From NCBI RefSeq assembly GCF_003026105.1, contig NZ_PYNW01000005.1, positions 310,001 to 374,000 of the forward strand: 64,000 nt of DNA. Direction: 5' to 3'. The stretch is from Photobacterium sp. GB-56. GTDB lineage: Bacteria; Pseudomonadota; Gammaproteobacteria; Enterobacterales; Vibrionaceae. This document shows positions 28,189-36,090 of this stretch, piece by piece. The position numbers and the translations under genes were made by a program. The stretch's first letter is position 1, and every line of letters starts with the position of its first letter. The notes beneath the pieces are model-generated. The model made no database searches, was not told the origin of the DNA, and saw nothing but the letters and a program-made list of their open reading frames with translations.

Positions 28189-28713
28189 TTAGAGTTTGTA
28201 GTTAATCTTGATAGTGCCAGTTTCTTGTGTTGGTGCTAAAACATGGCTAACAGCACTTTCACCTAGCGTTAATTTCTGGCGTAAATAGTTACGTCCGCCG
28301 TGTTCACGTACCACTTCAACGTAAAAGGTATAATCCCCTTGCTCTACACGGTTGCCTTTATCATCTAAGCCATCCCATGAAAAACGGTATTCACCCACCG
28401 GACGTGTGGCAGATGTAACTGCATCAACAAGTTCTCGGTCATAACGACCCACTTTGCGCCACCAGCTACGTAAATCTTTCAACCATTCGTCTTTACCGAC
28501 CCAAAGCTGCATCGTTCTTACGGGTTTACGTTCACTGTTTTCAATCCATACCGCGACATAAGGACGGGCGTACATTGAGGTTTCAATTTTAGGTAAACTT
28601 AGTTCAACATCTAACTGAGCGGTTTCTGGCAAAGGTGCCGCCCATGCCGTTGATAAAGGTGCCAGCAGTAACGTTGCCAGTACGGTCTTTTTTAATTTAT
28701 TTTTAATGGTCAT
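28189..28713 (-). CDS. DUF2271 periplasmic protein
   Basis: This 174-residue exported protein has a signal peptide ending TAWAAPLPE. Features of DUF2271 include YVAVWIENSERKPVRTMQLW, a WWRKVGRYD segment and a final TGTIKINYKL. In many bacteria DUF2271 is encoded with DUF4198 and a PepSY membrane protein next to iron-uptake genes. The ATG at 28713 is preferred because AGG lies six bases upstream and a normal signal peptide results. The role is unknown; presumably it assists the PepSY protein in siderophore or heme processing. Confidence 0.8.
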   Translation of the reverse strand: MTIKNKLKKTVLATLLLAPLSTAWAAPLPETAQLDVELSLPKIETSMYARPYVAVWIENSERKPVRTMQLWVGKDEWLKDLRSWWRKVGRYDRELVDAVTSATRPVGEYRFSWDGLDDKGNRVEQGDYTFYVEVVREHGGRNYLRQKLTLGESAVSHVLAPTQETGTIKINYKL

Positions 28714-28730
28714 CGTTAACCTGCTAAATA

Positions 28731-29360
28731 TTAAGGAACAAATACAATGTAGATAATGGCCGTAACAACTGAGCCGAAACTCATCCACTTCATTGATGTA
28801 TTAAGTGTTTTCTTTTTAGGTAGTAGCAAACACACACCCGTTAACACAAAACAAATCATCAAAGCCGCAGTAATATCAATAAACCACTTCCAAACCTCGC
28901 CACTATTACGACCTTTATGAAGATCGTTAAGTAGCGCGATAACACCATAATTGGTGATTTCGATATTCGCTTGTGAGGTTGTCATATCAATAAAAACCAC
29001 AGCGTTATAACCAGGGCCTTTGTAATCTAATGAGATCTCGCCTTCGACTAATTCGTCTCCCTCTAGGTCGGTAAAGATCTCAATACCAGAAGCCGTACCA
29101 CGCACATCGGTGTGTTTAGAGAGATAGCTGATCAAAGCCGATTTGTTAGGTATAAACGGACCTTGTTCAGACGAAAGCAATGAAGTAGGTATGGTAATTT
29201 TTTGCTCTATCACACTGGGTGTATCAGATACAAACAACTCAGGGCGGTTTAAATTAATGCCAGTAATGGCAAAAAATAAAACAATCAATAACAACGCCAT
29301 TGAAATATAAATATGAAGACGACGTGCCCACAATTGGACATTTTTTTGCTTTAACACCAT
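28731..29360 (-). CDS. PepSY-type inner membrane protein (FpvG-like, putative reductase)
   Basis: This 209-residue protein has an N-terminal helix (about 17-37), a periplasmic domain and two C-terminal helices (about 160-208). The first helix is preceded by RRLHIYIS and the loop before the second contains LHKGRNSG, the paired-histidine arrangement typical of PepSY-associated membrane proteins that may hold heme and transfer electrons. FpvG of P. aeruginosa, a PepSY protein, helps reduce iron in ferripyoverdine; this protein is shorter. It heads the operon. An ATG at 29360 is chosen; a TTG six bases earlier also opens the frame. Confidence 0.78.
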   Translation of the reverse strand: MVLKQKNVQLWARRLHIYISMALLLIVLFFAITGINLNRPELFVSDTPSVIEQKITIPTSLLSSEQGPFIPNKSALISYLSKHTDVRGTASGIEIFTDLEGDELVEGEISLDYKGPGYNAVVFIDMTTSQANIEITNYGVIALLNDLHKGRNSGEVWKWFIDITAALMICFVLTGVCLLLPKKKTLNTSMKWMSFGSVVTAIIYIVFVP

Positions 29361-29404
29361 AGTCAAAAAAACTAGCTACCTACTTAGAATGGCAGTAATT
29401 TAAT

Positions 29405-29419
29405 TGATAATCGTTCTTA
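29405..29419 (-). promoter_or_regulatory. Candidate Fur box upstream of the PepSY/ABC cluster
   Basis: TGATAATCGTTCTTA matches 11 of the 14 fixed positions of the 7-1-7 Fur consensus by hand count. It lies about 45 bases before the first gene, a typical location. The left half is perfect and the right half is imperfect. Confidence 0.5.
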
Positions 29420-29517
29420 TTGGCATTCAATTTACATTGTTTACGTTAGTGAATATAGATGATTATAAAAGGGGGAATAAAACGCCAGACAAAAGACATA
29501 ACCAATTGAATAAAAAC

Positions 29518-29555
29518 AAAAAAGCCAATCAAACAAACGTTCAACTGGCTTTTAC
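29518..29555 (-). terminator. Probable terminator of the ECF sigma factor gene
   Basis: AAAAGCCA pairs with TGGCTTTT across a long loop, and the minus-strand transcript ends in a T stretch. It lies about 90 bases after the sigma gene stop. Confidence 0.5.
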
Positions 29556-29635
29556 TACAAAGTCTTTACAGTTTACAAACTCAACATCTTAATGCTGCTG
29601 AATCCATCAGGCGTTTTTATAAAACTAAATAGATC

Positions 29636-30208
29636 TTATTCTGGCATTTTTATTCTAAACAGAATTTCATGAAGCAACTTTAGCGCACGATATAGACGCA
29701 TTTTACACGCACTAATTGTGATGCATAAAATATCACTAATTTCTAATAATGTTAGGTCTTGATAAAATCGTAAATCAATAATTTCTTGTTCACTGTAAGA
29801 TAATTCACCGAGTAATATATCCATATCAATCTTATCATCTATATTGACTTGATTATAATTACTCACAGGTTCAATATTATTTATAGAAATATTTTTTTTA
29901 TTATATTTCATATTTTTGGCTAAGTATGAATAACAAACATTATCTGCAATTTTATAAATCCATGTCCTAAAAACGCCTTGATGACAGTATTTTGGTAGTG
30001 CTTGATAAATCCTTAATAAAACATCCTGAACAACATCATCGATACTGCAACTATCATTTATTCGATACATACATCTTGAATATAAAGAGGACCAATAAGG
30101 TTTCATTAACAATGAAAATACTTCATTCCTTTTTAATCTATTATTTTGAAAAACATAGAGCAAATCACTTTCATTTAACAAACCATTATTTAATATATTC
30201 ATTATCAT
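29636..30208 (-). CDS. ECF (extracytoplasmic function) RNA polymerase sigma factor
   Basis: This 190-residue sigma-70 family protein has region 2 (SIDDVVQDVLLRIYQALPKY, then FRTWIYKIADNVCYSYL) and region 4 (LSYSEQEIIDLRFYQDLTLL, then EISDILCITISACKMRLYRALK). No anti-sigma gene is adjacent, so its control is unclear. Its position between a barrel gene and the PepSY/ABC cluster suggests that it directs transcription of envelope or metal genes nearby. It is notably AT-rich and asparagine/isoleucine-rich relative to its neighbours. Two possible starts (first or third codon) differ by six bases. Confidence 0.88.
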   Translation of the reverse strand: MIMNILNNGLLNESDLLYVFQNNRLKRNEVFSLLMKPYWSSLYSRCMYRINDSCSIDDVVQDVLLRIYQALPKYCHQGVFRTWIYKIADNVCYSYLAKNMKYNKKNISINNIEPVSNYNQVNIDDKIDMDILLGELSYSEQEIIDLRFYQDLTLLEISDILCITISACKMRLYRALKLLHEILFRIKMPE

Positions 30209-30283
30209 ATCCGTATAGTAATTTTATATTATTTCAATGACAAAAAAATCATGTTAATCGCAATACATATTTACTATATGCAA

Positions 30284-30328
30284 AAAAAAACACAGACTTG
30301 TCTTATAAAAAAGAAAGTCTGTGTTTTA
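30284..30328 (-). terminator. Terminator of the outer-membrane barrel gene
   Basis: AAAACACAGACTT (30287-30299) pairs with AAGTCTGTGTTTT (30315-30327), 20 bases after the stop; the minus-strand transcript ends in a run of nine T. Confidence 0.85.
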
Positions 30329-30347
30329 GCGTTTAGAACTTAATTTA

Positions 30348-31526
30348 TTACTTAAGACGGTACGTTAAGCCAAAGTGGAACGTTGTATCGATATCATCAT
30401 TTCGATTAGTGTTTGTTGTTCCATCATAGTCAATATTATCTTCAGTTTTAGACAAGCCGCCAGTTACAGATAAACTAATAAAATTAGAAACATAGTAACG
30501 GAATGTTGAACGTAAACTATTGGTCATCAAATCTTCTGATTTATCACTTGAAGCATAAGTGAGTAACCATGCGTTCTCCCAATCAATATTGTCACGCAGC
30601 TCATACGTTAAAAACATTGTATTGGTTGCGTTAAAGCCATTATTACCATCATCCAAAATGGCGGTTAAAATTGCTTCGTTTGAAAATTGGGTTTGGTTAT
30701 TAATTGGATAATGGTATTCCGCTCCCACTTCAAGCGCTGGTTTGCTATCTGAACCATCATAGTTAGTCAATACCGCACCAGCACCAGCTCTGACTAGCCA
30801 GCCATATTTACGGGTTGAAATGCGCTCATTCATCAATACATCGTAAGAGTTTATTGCACCGCGTGCGCTCAGTTTATCACCTAATGCTTTACCAATATCT
30901 TCAACCCAATATTCGGCATAATCAGCAGAGCCATAACGGCTGCGATAAGCTGCTTCTCTTGCTATAACTTGTGCCACATTTTGATAGGTTACTCGGCTAA
31001 CATTTCCTCTTAATAAACCATGTTCTTGAAGAGATTGAACGACACGAATCGCTTTTGCCATTGGAGTTGCATTTACCACTCGCCCATAACCTAAACCTGC
31101 CGTTAACTTAGTAAAGGGATCTTTCATATCAGTCTGGGCACCAACTTCTGCTTTCCCATACCAAAAGAAATCACTTTTCTTAGGGCTAAAGTACATATCA
31201 TTGGTTAGCGCAGATAAAGCTTGGTAATTTTCTTTACGTTCATCATTACTATTCGGGCCTTGACTGATGTTTGTATCACCGACGAACTCAATTCGCGTAT
31301 TACGATTTGCCGAGGAAAATACACGATCATAATTTGCACTTACAACAGCGTTATAACTGGCTTGATCTTGATTGCCATCTCGTAAATCAAATTGCGCATC
31401 TAAATATGCATCCTCATACGCTGATGTCGCTTCATCATAATCAAACATGCTAATTTGTTCAGCCAAGGTGACTGAAGATAACAGCATACCAACCGCAGCA
31501 GACACCGCAGTAATTGTTGATTTCAT
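30348..31526 (-). CDS. Outer-membrane beta-barrel protein, unknown function
   Basis: This 392-residue protein has a signal peptide ending SSVTLAEQ. The body is rich in alternating hydrophobic/aromatic stretches typical of transmembrane beta strands (for example FFWYGKAEVGAQTD, WLVRAGAGAVLTNYD, DTTFHFGLTYRLK at the end). A helical insert lies in the middle (about 165-215). I do not recognise the family; it may be a DUF481-like or nutrient-related barrel. It lies immediately upstream of the ECF sigma gene, in the same direction but separated by a terminator. Confidence 0.7.
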   Translation of the reverse strand: MKSTITAVSAAVGMLLSSVTLAEQISMFDYDEATSAYEDAYLDAQFDLRDGNQDQASYNAVVSANYDRVFSSANRNTRIEFVGDTNISQGPNSNDERKENYQALSALTNDMYFSPKKSDFFWYGKAEVGAQTDMKDPFTKLTAGLGYGRVVNATPMAKAIRVVQSLQEHGLLRGNVSRVTYQNVAQVIAREAAYRSRYGSADYAEYWVEDIGKALGDKLSARGAINSYDVLMNERISTRKYGWLVRAGAGAVLTNYDGSDSKPALEVGAEYHYPINNQTQFSNEAILTAILDDGNNGFNATNTMFLTYELRDNIDWENAWLLTYASSDKSEDLMTNSLRSTFRYYVSNFISLSVTGGLSKTEDNIDYDGTTNTNRNDDIDTTFHFGLTYRLK

Positions 31527-31857
31527 GATACTACTCCTTTAATTGTTACTTTGTTTTTATTTATATTCAGTCCATGGCAATGCCCGGCTGTATTTACACA
31601 AACTCAGCAACAACTAAAAAAGTCACAATAAATTTTATTAATTTTTTACTTTCTCAAATATAAGAAATACGCATTGGGATAGATAATATGAATTAGAATT
31701 TAAACATGAAGAAATTAATAACATTTAAGTATCGCTATTAATGATAACTATTCACTACACAGTTAGAATTGTTAATTCGAGAAAAAGGAAGTTATTATAT
31801 AAACTTTGATGTGAACTTGATGTTGAATTCCCTTTCAAGCATCAATTTTAATATTTG
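31527..31857. other. Intergenic region without recognisable gene
   Basis: This 331-base AT-rich gap lies upstream of the barrel gene and downstream of the PhyH gene. It should contain the barrel gene promoter. A poor Fur-like match is present near 31742 but is not convincing. No ORF or RNA structure of note is seen. Confidence 0.6.
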
Positions 31858-32649
31858 TTATGAAGCACACGCCATTGACTTAAGCTGTAGCGTATTAATA
31901 AACAATCTTGGGTCAGCAATCTTTTGCAATATTAATTGAGTAGGTAAACAATCATCATCAACGTAATCAACATAATCAGATGCCGAATCAAAAATTAAAA
32001 TATCCAATGCTAAGCGATCTAATCCGTATAAACCACGATGAATCATATCTGCTGAAAATACCAATAAATCACCTGCCGATAATGCAATCTTCTTCCCACC
32101 AGAAAGGCTATCATGGCTGACTTTGCCATTCACTTCTTGGCGAACATTGTATTCTTCTTCATTATCCCATCGCTTGTGCGTGCCGGGTATTATTTCCATA
32201 CCGGGTTCATCAAATAAAGGGACACGAAGGTGCAATACTTGCGTTTCTAATATGACTCTCATTTGGTCTTCAATATCATAATCATATTGACAGTCACGGT
32301 GCCAAAAGTCTTTTTGTTGCGGGTTCACCGGATTAAAGAACAGTTGAGTATTCATGAAAGCAGGATTTTTAGGTATTACGGTATCAACCACATCCATGAT
32401 TTTTTTTGAACTAATAAAGTCAAATAGTTCCGTTCTCTCTGCGATAGATAAATACTGGCTTCCAGTAATCAAAGATGAGTTAAATGCTTCTTCTTGATAG
32501 AACTCTTTGTTGTCAGCTTTCCATAATTCATGAAAAGTTAAAACGACTTTTCTGAGTGAAGTTATCTGATCTTCACTGAAATAATTGCGAATAACGAAGT
32601 AACCTAATTCTTCGTATTGCTGACTTAATTGTTGGCTATTGAATAACAC
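31858..32649 (-). CDS. Phytanoyl-CoA dioxygenase (PhyH) family Fe(II)/2-oxoglutarate oxygenase
   Basis: This 263-residue protein has the PhyH pattern: an N-terminal YFVIRNYFSEDQI, the iron-binding HxD motif in FWHRDCQYDYD, a second iron histidine in DMIHRGLYG and a likely 2-oxoglutarate-binding arginine just after (DRLALDILIF). Members hydroxylate or halogenate small molecules. No biosynthetic genes for a known substrate are adjacent. It lies downstream of mesD in the same direction but after a 220-base gap. The substrate is unknown. Confidence 0.83.
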   Translation of the reverse strand: MLFNSQQLSQQYEELGYFVIRNYFSEDQITSLRKVVLTFHELWKADNKEFYQEEAFNSSLITGSQYLSIAERTELFDFISSKKIMDVVDTVIPKNPAFMNTQLFFNPVNPQQKDFWHRDCQYDYDIEDQMRVILETQVLHLRVPLFDEPGMEIIPGTHKRWDNEEEYNVRQEVNGKVSHDSLSGGKKIALSAGDLLVFSADMIHRGLYGLDRLALDILIFDSASDYVDYVDDDCLPTQLILQKIADPRLFINTLQLKSMACAS

Positions 32650-32869
32650 TGACGACCTTCACATTCTCTATACCGTTGACTGATTACGGTATTCTTTGGC
32701 GAATAGTGCCAGACGATAATAGTGATAAGCAAGTATGTCAGAGTATTCTAAACGCGTGTTGTTTATTTAAAGAATTTAGAGCTACTGAAAAAGAGATAAT
32801 TTGATTATGTAAATGCACTATATCACTCTATCAATAAAGTACATTTACACACGGTGATACCCAAACCTT

Positions 32870-33898
32870 CTAAGCTGAAAGCGCTTTTCGAATGATTTCA
32901 GCCCCTGCATTTAAGGCTTCAAGTTTGCCTTGTGCGATATGCTGGGCTAGCGGTGCCATGCCGCAATTGGTGCATGGGTAGAGTTTATCAGCATCAACAA
33001 ATTTAAGTGCTTTACGCAATGTATCCGCGACTTCTTCCGCCGTTTCAATTTTATCACTGGCAACATCAATCGCCCCTACCATCACTTTTTTTCCACGAAT
33101 AAGCTCTAGCAAATCCATGGGTACATGAGAGTTATGGCATTCTAACGAGATAATATCGATATTAGATTGCTGCAGTTTAGGAAACGCCTCTTCGTATTGA
33201 CGCCACTCTGAACCGAGTGTTTTCTTCCAATCAGTATTGGCTTTAATGCCATAGCCATAACAAATATGAACAGCAGTTTCACACTTCAGCCCTTCAATGG
33301 CTCTTTCTAAACAGGCAATACCCCATTCATTAACCTCATCAAAGAATACATTAAAGGCTGGCTCATCAAATTGAATAATATCAACCCCTGCTGCTTCTAA
33401 TTCTTTGGCTTCTTGATTAAGGATTTTAGCAAATTCCCATGCCAGTTTTTCACGACTTTTGTAGTGCGCATCATATAGAGTATCAACCATAGTCATAGGA
33501 CCAGGCAGTGCCCATTTGATCGGTTGTTTAGTTTGCTGACGAAGGTATTTAGCATCATCAACAAACACCGATTTTTGACGAGAAACAGGACCAACAACAG
33601 TAGGTACACTGGCATCATAACGATCACGGATTTTAACGGTTTTGCGGGTTTCAAAGTCAACGCCATTCAGGTGTTCAATAAAGGTAGTTACAAAATGTTG
33701 GCGAGTTTGTTCACCGTCACTGACAATATCAATTCCTGCTTGTTGTTGATTTTGCAGTGATAAACGTAGCGCATCTTGTTTTCCTGCCGCTAATGCATCC
33801 CCTTCCAATTTCCACTCTGACCAAAGTTTTTCAGGCTCTGCCAACCAATCGGGTTTCGGTAAGCTTCCTGCTGTTGATGTCGGTAATAATGTTTTCAT
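32870..33898 (-). CDS. mesD: Core MetE-type methionine synthase MesD
   Basis: This 342-residue protein corresponds to the C-terminal catalytic half of MetE only, lacking the N-terminal folate-binding half. It retains the zinc-binding histidine and cysteines (VHICYGYG, CTNCGMAPL) that activate homocysteine, and the FDEPAFNVF region. A partner DUF1852 gene sits 48 bases upstream. The pairing defines the folate-independent methionine synthase MesD with MesX, described in Acinetobacter and relatives; activity requires oxygen and the methyl donor is unknown. It transfers a methyl group to homocysteine. Confidence 0.88.
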   Translation of the reverse strand: MKTLLPTSTAGSLPKPDWLAEPEKLWSEWKLEGDALAAGKQDALRLSLQNQQQAGIDIVSDGEQTRQHFVTTFIEHLNGVDFETRKTVKIRDRYDASVPTVVGPVSRQKSVFVDDAKYLRQQTKQPIKWALPGPMTMVDTLYDAHYKSREKLAWEFAKILNQEAKELEAAGVDIIQFDEPAFNVFFDEVNEWGIACLERAIEGLKCETAVHICYGYGIKANTDWKKTLGSEWRQYEEAFPKLQQSNIDIISLECHNSHVPMDLLELIRGKKVMVGAIDVASDKIETAEEVADTLRKALKFVDADKLYPCTNCGMAPLAQHIAQGKLEALNAGAEIIRKALSA

Positions 33899-33946
33899 GA
33901 TAGTTAACGTCCTATGTTGTAATAAATGATGAAAGCAATGTTGATG

Positions 33947-34927
33947 TTAGCTAGTCACGAAATTCGCTGACCATTGCTCAAGCACGGTTTGGTACGGTTT
34001 AATGAAGTGCTGCTCGGCAAATTTGCCTTGTTCACCTGCCAACCTGCTGCGCTCTTCTCGGTCATACACGATTTTGGTCAGTGAATGATCGGGGCACTTT
34101 AAGTTGGGTTTATAGGACTTTCCAGCCACTGCGTTTGCATTATAGATTTCTGGTCGATAGATCTTTTGGAAGGTTTCCATGGTGCTAATGGTGCTGATCA
34201 GCTCAAGGTTGGTGTAATCATTTAATAAATCACCAAAGAAGTAGAACGCCAAAGGAGCAACACTGTTTGCAGGCATGAAGTAACGTACCTGTAAGCCCAT
34301 TTTTTGGAAATACTGCTCGGTCAATGACGACTCATTGGATTTATATTCCACGCCCAATACTGGGTGCTGATTTTCGGTGCGGAAATAGGTTTTGTTATCA
34401 GATACAGATAAACAAATCACCGGTGTCTTTTTAAAATTGTCTTTATATACATCAGAGTTAACAAAGCTCTGGAAGATTTTGCCATGCAGCTCGCCAAAGT
34501 TATCTGGAATACTAAACTGTGGCTTACCTTTATTATGGTTTTGCAGTAGTACGCTGAAATCGTAATCACGCACATAAGAAGAAAAGTTGTTACCGACAAT
34601 CCCTTCAATACGCTGGTTAGTTTGATTATCAATAATGTGGGTTTTTAATACTTCAATCGATGGGAATGTTTGCCCCTGTCCTTCAATGTCGATATCAACC
34701 GAGACAATTTCAAGCTCAACAGAATAACGATCACCTTCGGGGTTATCCCAATTCGCTAAAGCATTAAAGCTGTTATCGATCATCTTTAACGCATTGCGTA
34801 AGTTCTGTTGACGACTTTCCCCTCTCGCTAAATTAGCGAAATTGGTAGTAATACGCGTATTGCTAGCGGGATGATAATTTTCATCAAGGCCAGTCTTATT
34901 TATTGTAAATGTAAAATCGTTATTCAT
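33947..34927 (-). CDS. mesX: MesX, DUF1852 partner of MesD
   Basis: This 326-residue cytoplasmic protein belongs to DUF1852, which is found next to core-MetE genes. The start (MNDFTFTINKTGLDENYHP, without its second N) and the internal RITTNFANLARGESRQQNLR are typical. MesX is required for MesD to make methionine in vivo. No catalytic motif can be assigned from the sequence. It is the first gene of the two-gene operon; a possible MetJ operator lies about 50 bases upstream. Confidence 0.88.
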   Translation of the reverse strand: MNNDFTFTINKTGLDENYHPASNTRITTNFANLARGESRQQNLRNALKMIDNSFNALANWDNPEGDRYSVELEIVSVDIDIEGQGQTFPSIEVLKTHIIDNQTNQRIEGIVGNNFSSYVRDYDFSVLLQNHNKGKPQFSIPDNFGELHGKIFQSFVNSDVYKDNFKKTPVICLSVSDNKTYFRTENQHPVLGVEYKSNESSLTEQYFQKMGLQVRYFMPANSVAPLAFYFFGDLLNDYTNLELISTISTMETFQKIYRPEIYNANAVAGKSYKPNLKCPDHSLTKIVYDREERSRLAGEQGKFAEQHFIKPYQTVLEQWSANFVTS

Positions 34928-34973
34928 GGCGACCGATATCCTATTAGCTGAAATAAATGATGACGTTCGTAGA

Positions 34974-34989
34974 AGCTGTCGAGTTGTCT
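34974..34989 (-). promoter_or_regulatory. Candidate MetJ operator upstream of mesX
   Basis: Two tandem 8-mers, AGCTGTCG and AGTTGTCT, match the met-box consensus AGACGTCT at 5 and 6 of 8 positions. The location, about 50 bases before a methionine synthesis operon, is appropriate, but the match is modest. Confidence 0.35.
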
Positions 34990-35175
34990 GTATTTATTTA
35001 TACGTAGAGTATTCGATCAATAAAAGCGTATTTCTTTCACTATCAACATGAAAAAAACTCAAGTGGTTACGTTTGAGTTGTTACAAATTTGTAAGTTATA
35101 GTTCTCATCACATAGAAAGGATATCTATTTTTATTCAATGCGTTAACCGCTAACCACATATAAGAAGACAAAGAA

Positions 35176-35985
35176 ATGAATGAATTATTGTTAATAATAT
35201 ACTGCGCTTTACTTGGCAGTGGTGTTGGATTTTTGGCAGGATTATTAGGTATAGGAGGAGGACTTGTTATAGTACCCATTCTAAGTATTATCTTGCTTCA
35301 TTTCGCCATTTTACCGCCTGAACAAGTGGTTATCGTCGCTATTGCTACTTCCTTAGCATCCATATTATTCACTTCAACGTCTTCTGCCATCGCTCACCAC
35401 AAAAATGGCAATGTGCCATGGAACCTAGCACCATGGATAATGACAGGTGTTGCCTTAGGCGCACTTATCAGTGGGTTTTTAGCGGCTCTATTACCGAGTA
35501 ATGTTGTTCGTATTGTATTTGCTGTCAGTGTGGCACTCATTGCACTGAAGATGTTTTATAGCAGTACAAAAAAAGAGACAGCAACAACACGTAACATGCC
35601 CAATAATTTTGTTCTTACCTTTTTAACAACAATTACCGGCGGATTGTCGGCCATGATTGGTATTGGTGGCGGCGCACTGTTAGTGCCTTTGTTAACCTTC
35701 TTCTCTCTCGATATGAAGAAAGCTATCGGTTGTGCTTCTGCTTGTGGCATTGTTATCGCACTCTTTGGCTCTATCGGTTATGTCAGCTCAGGCATTAGCT
35801 ATCTTTCTCTTACTGATGGCTTTGCCGGTTTTGTTTATCTACCCGCATTATTTGGTATTGTTTGTACTTCTTGGTTTACCGCTCCGCTAGGCGCTAAGGC
35901 AACAAACTATTTACCTGTGCCAATCATTAAAAAAATCTTCTCAGCATTATTACTAGCAATGGCGACAAATATGGTGATTAGTTAA
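35176..35985 (+). CDS. TauE/SafE family membrane exporter
   Basis: This 269-residue protein has eight or so transmembrane helices with the internally repeated motif GFLAGLLGIGGGLVIVPIL (first half) and GGLSAMIGIGGGALLVPLL (second half), the hallmark of the TauE/SafE (formerly DUF81) family. Members export sulfite or other sulfonate-derived anions. It is divergent from mesX, which gives a loose sulfur theme to the locus; the substrate here is inferred only. Confidence 0.88.
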   Translation: MNELLLIIYCALLGSGVGFLAGLLGIGGGLVIVPILSIILLHFAILPPEQVVIVAIATSLASILFTSTSSAIAHHKNGNVPWNLAPWIMTGVALGALISGFLAALLPSNVVRIVFAVSVALIALKMFYSSTKKETATTRNMPNNFVLTFLTTITGGLSAMIGIGGGALLVPLLTFFSLDMKKAIGCASACGIVIALFGSIGYVSSGISYLSLTDGFAGFVYLPALFGIVCTSWFTAPLGAKATNYLPVPIIKKIFSALLLAMATNMVIS

Positions 35986-36004
35986 ACCAAGCATGTGCAC
36001 TAGA

Positions 36005-36060
36005 ATAAAAAAATGAGTGGTTAACTTAGTGATTATTAAGTTAACACACTCATTTTTTTA
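36005..36060. terminator. Bidirectional terminator between tauE-like gene and the TonB2 operon
   Basis: AAAAAATGAGTG and TTAACTTA pair with TAAGTTAA and CACTCATTTTTT around GTGATTAT, giving a long hairpin with A and T runs at the ends; it serves both convergent units. Confidence 0.85.
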
Positions 36061-36090
36061 TTCGCTCAGGGTGAAATGCTAAGACAATAT

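Noticed and set aside
22833..29419. Reading the ABC cluster as a plain ZnuABC zinc importer under Zur
   Set aside because: No Zur palindrome was seen, the binding protein lacks the His-rich loop, and the PepSY/DUF2271/DUF4198/DUF6162 companions and Fur-like site fit iron better. Zinc or manganese is still listed as an alternative.
29404..29592. A 62-codon plus-strand ORF in the gap before the PepSY gene
   Set aside because: It covers the Fur-like site and the sigma-gene terminator, is of low complexity and has no ribosome-binding site.
31742..31756. TGATAACTATTCACT, a possible Fur site upstream of the barrel gene
   Set aside because: Only 10 of 14 positions match and it lies over 200 bases before the start; too weak to call.
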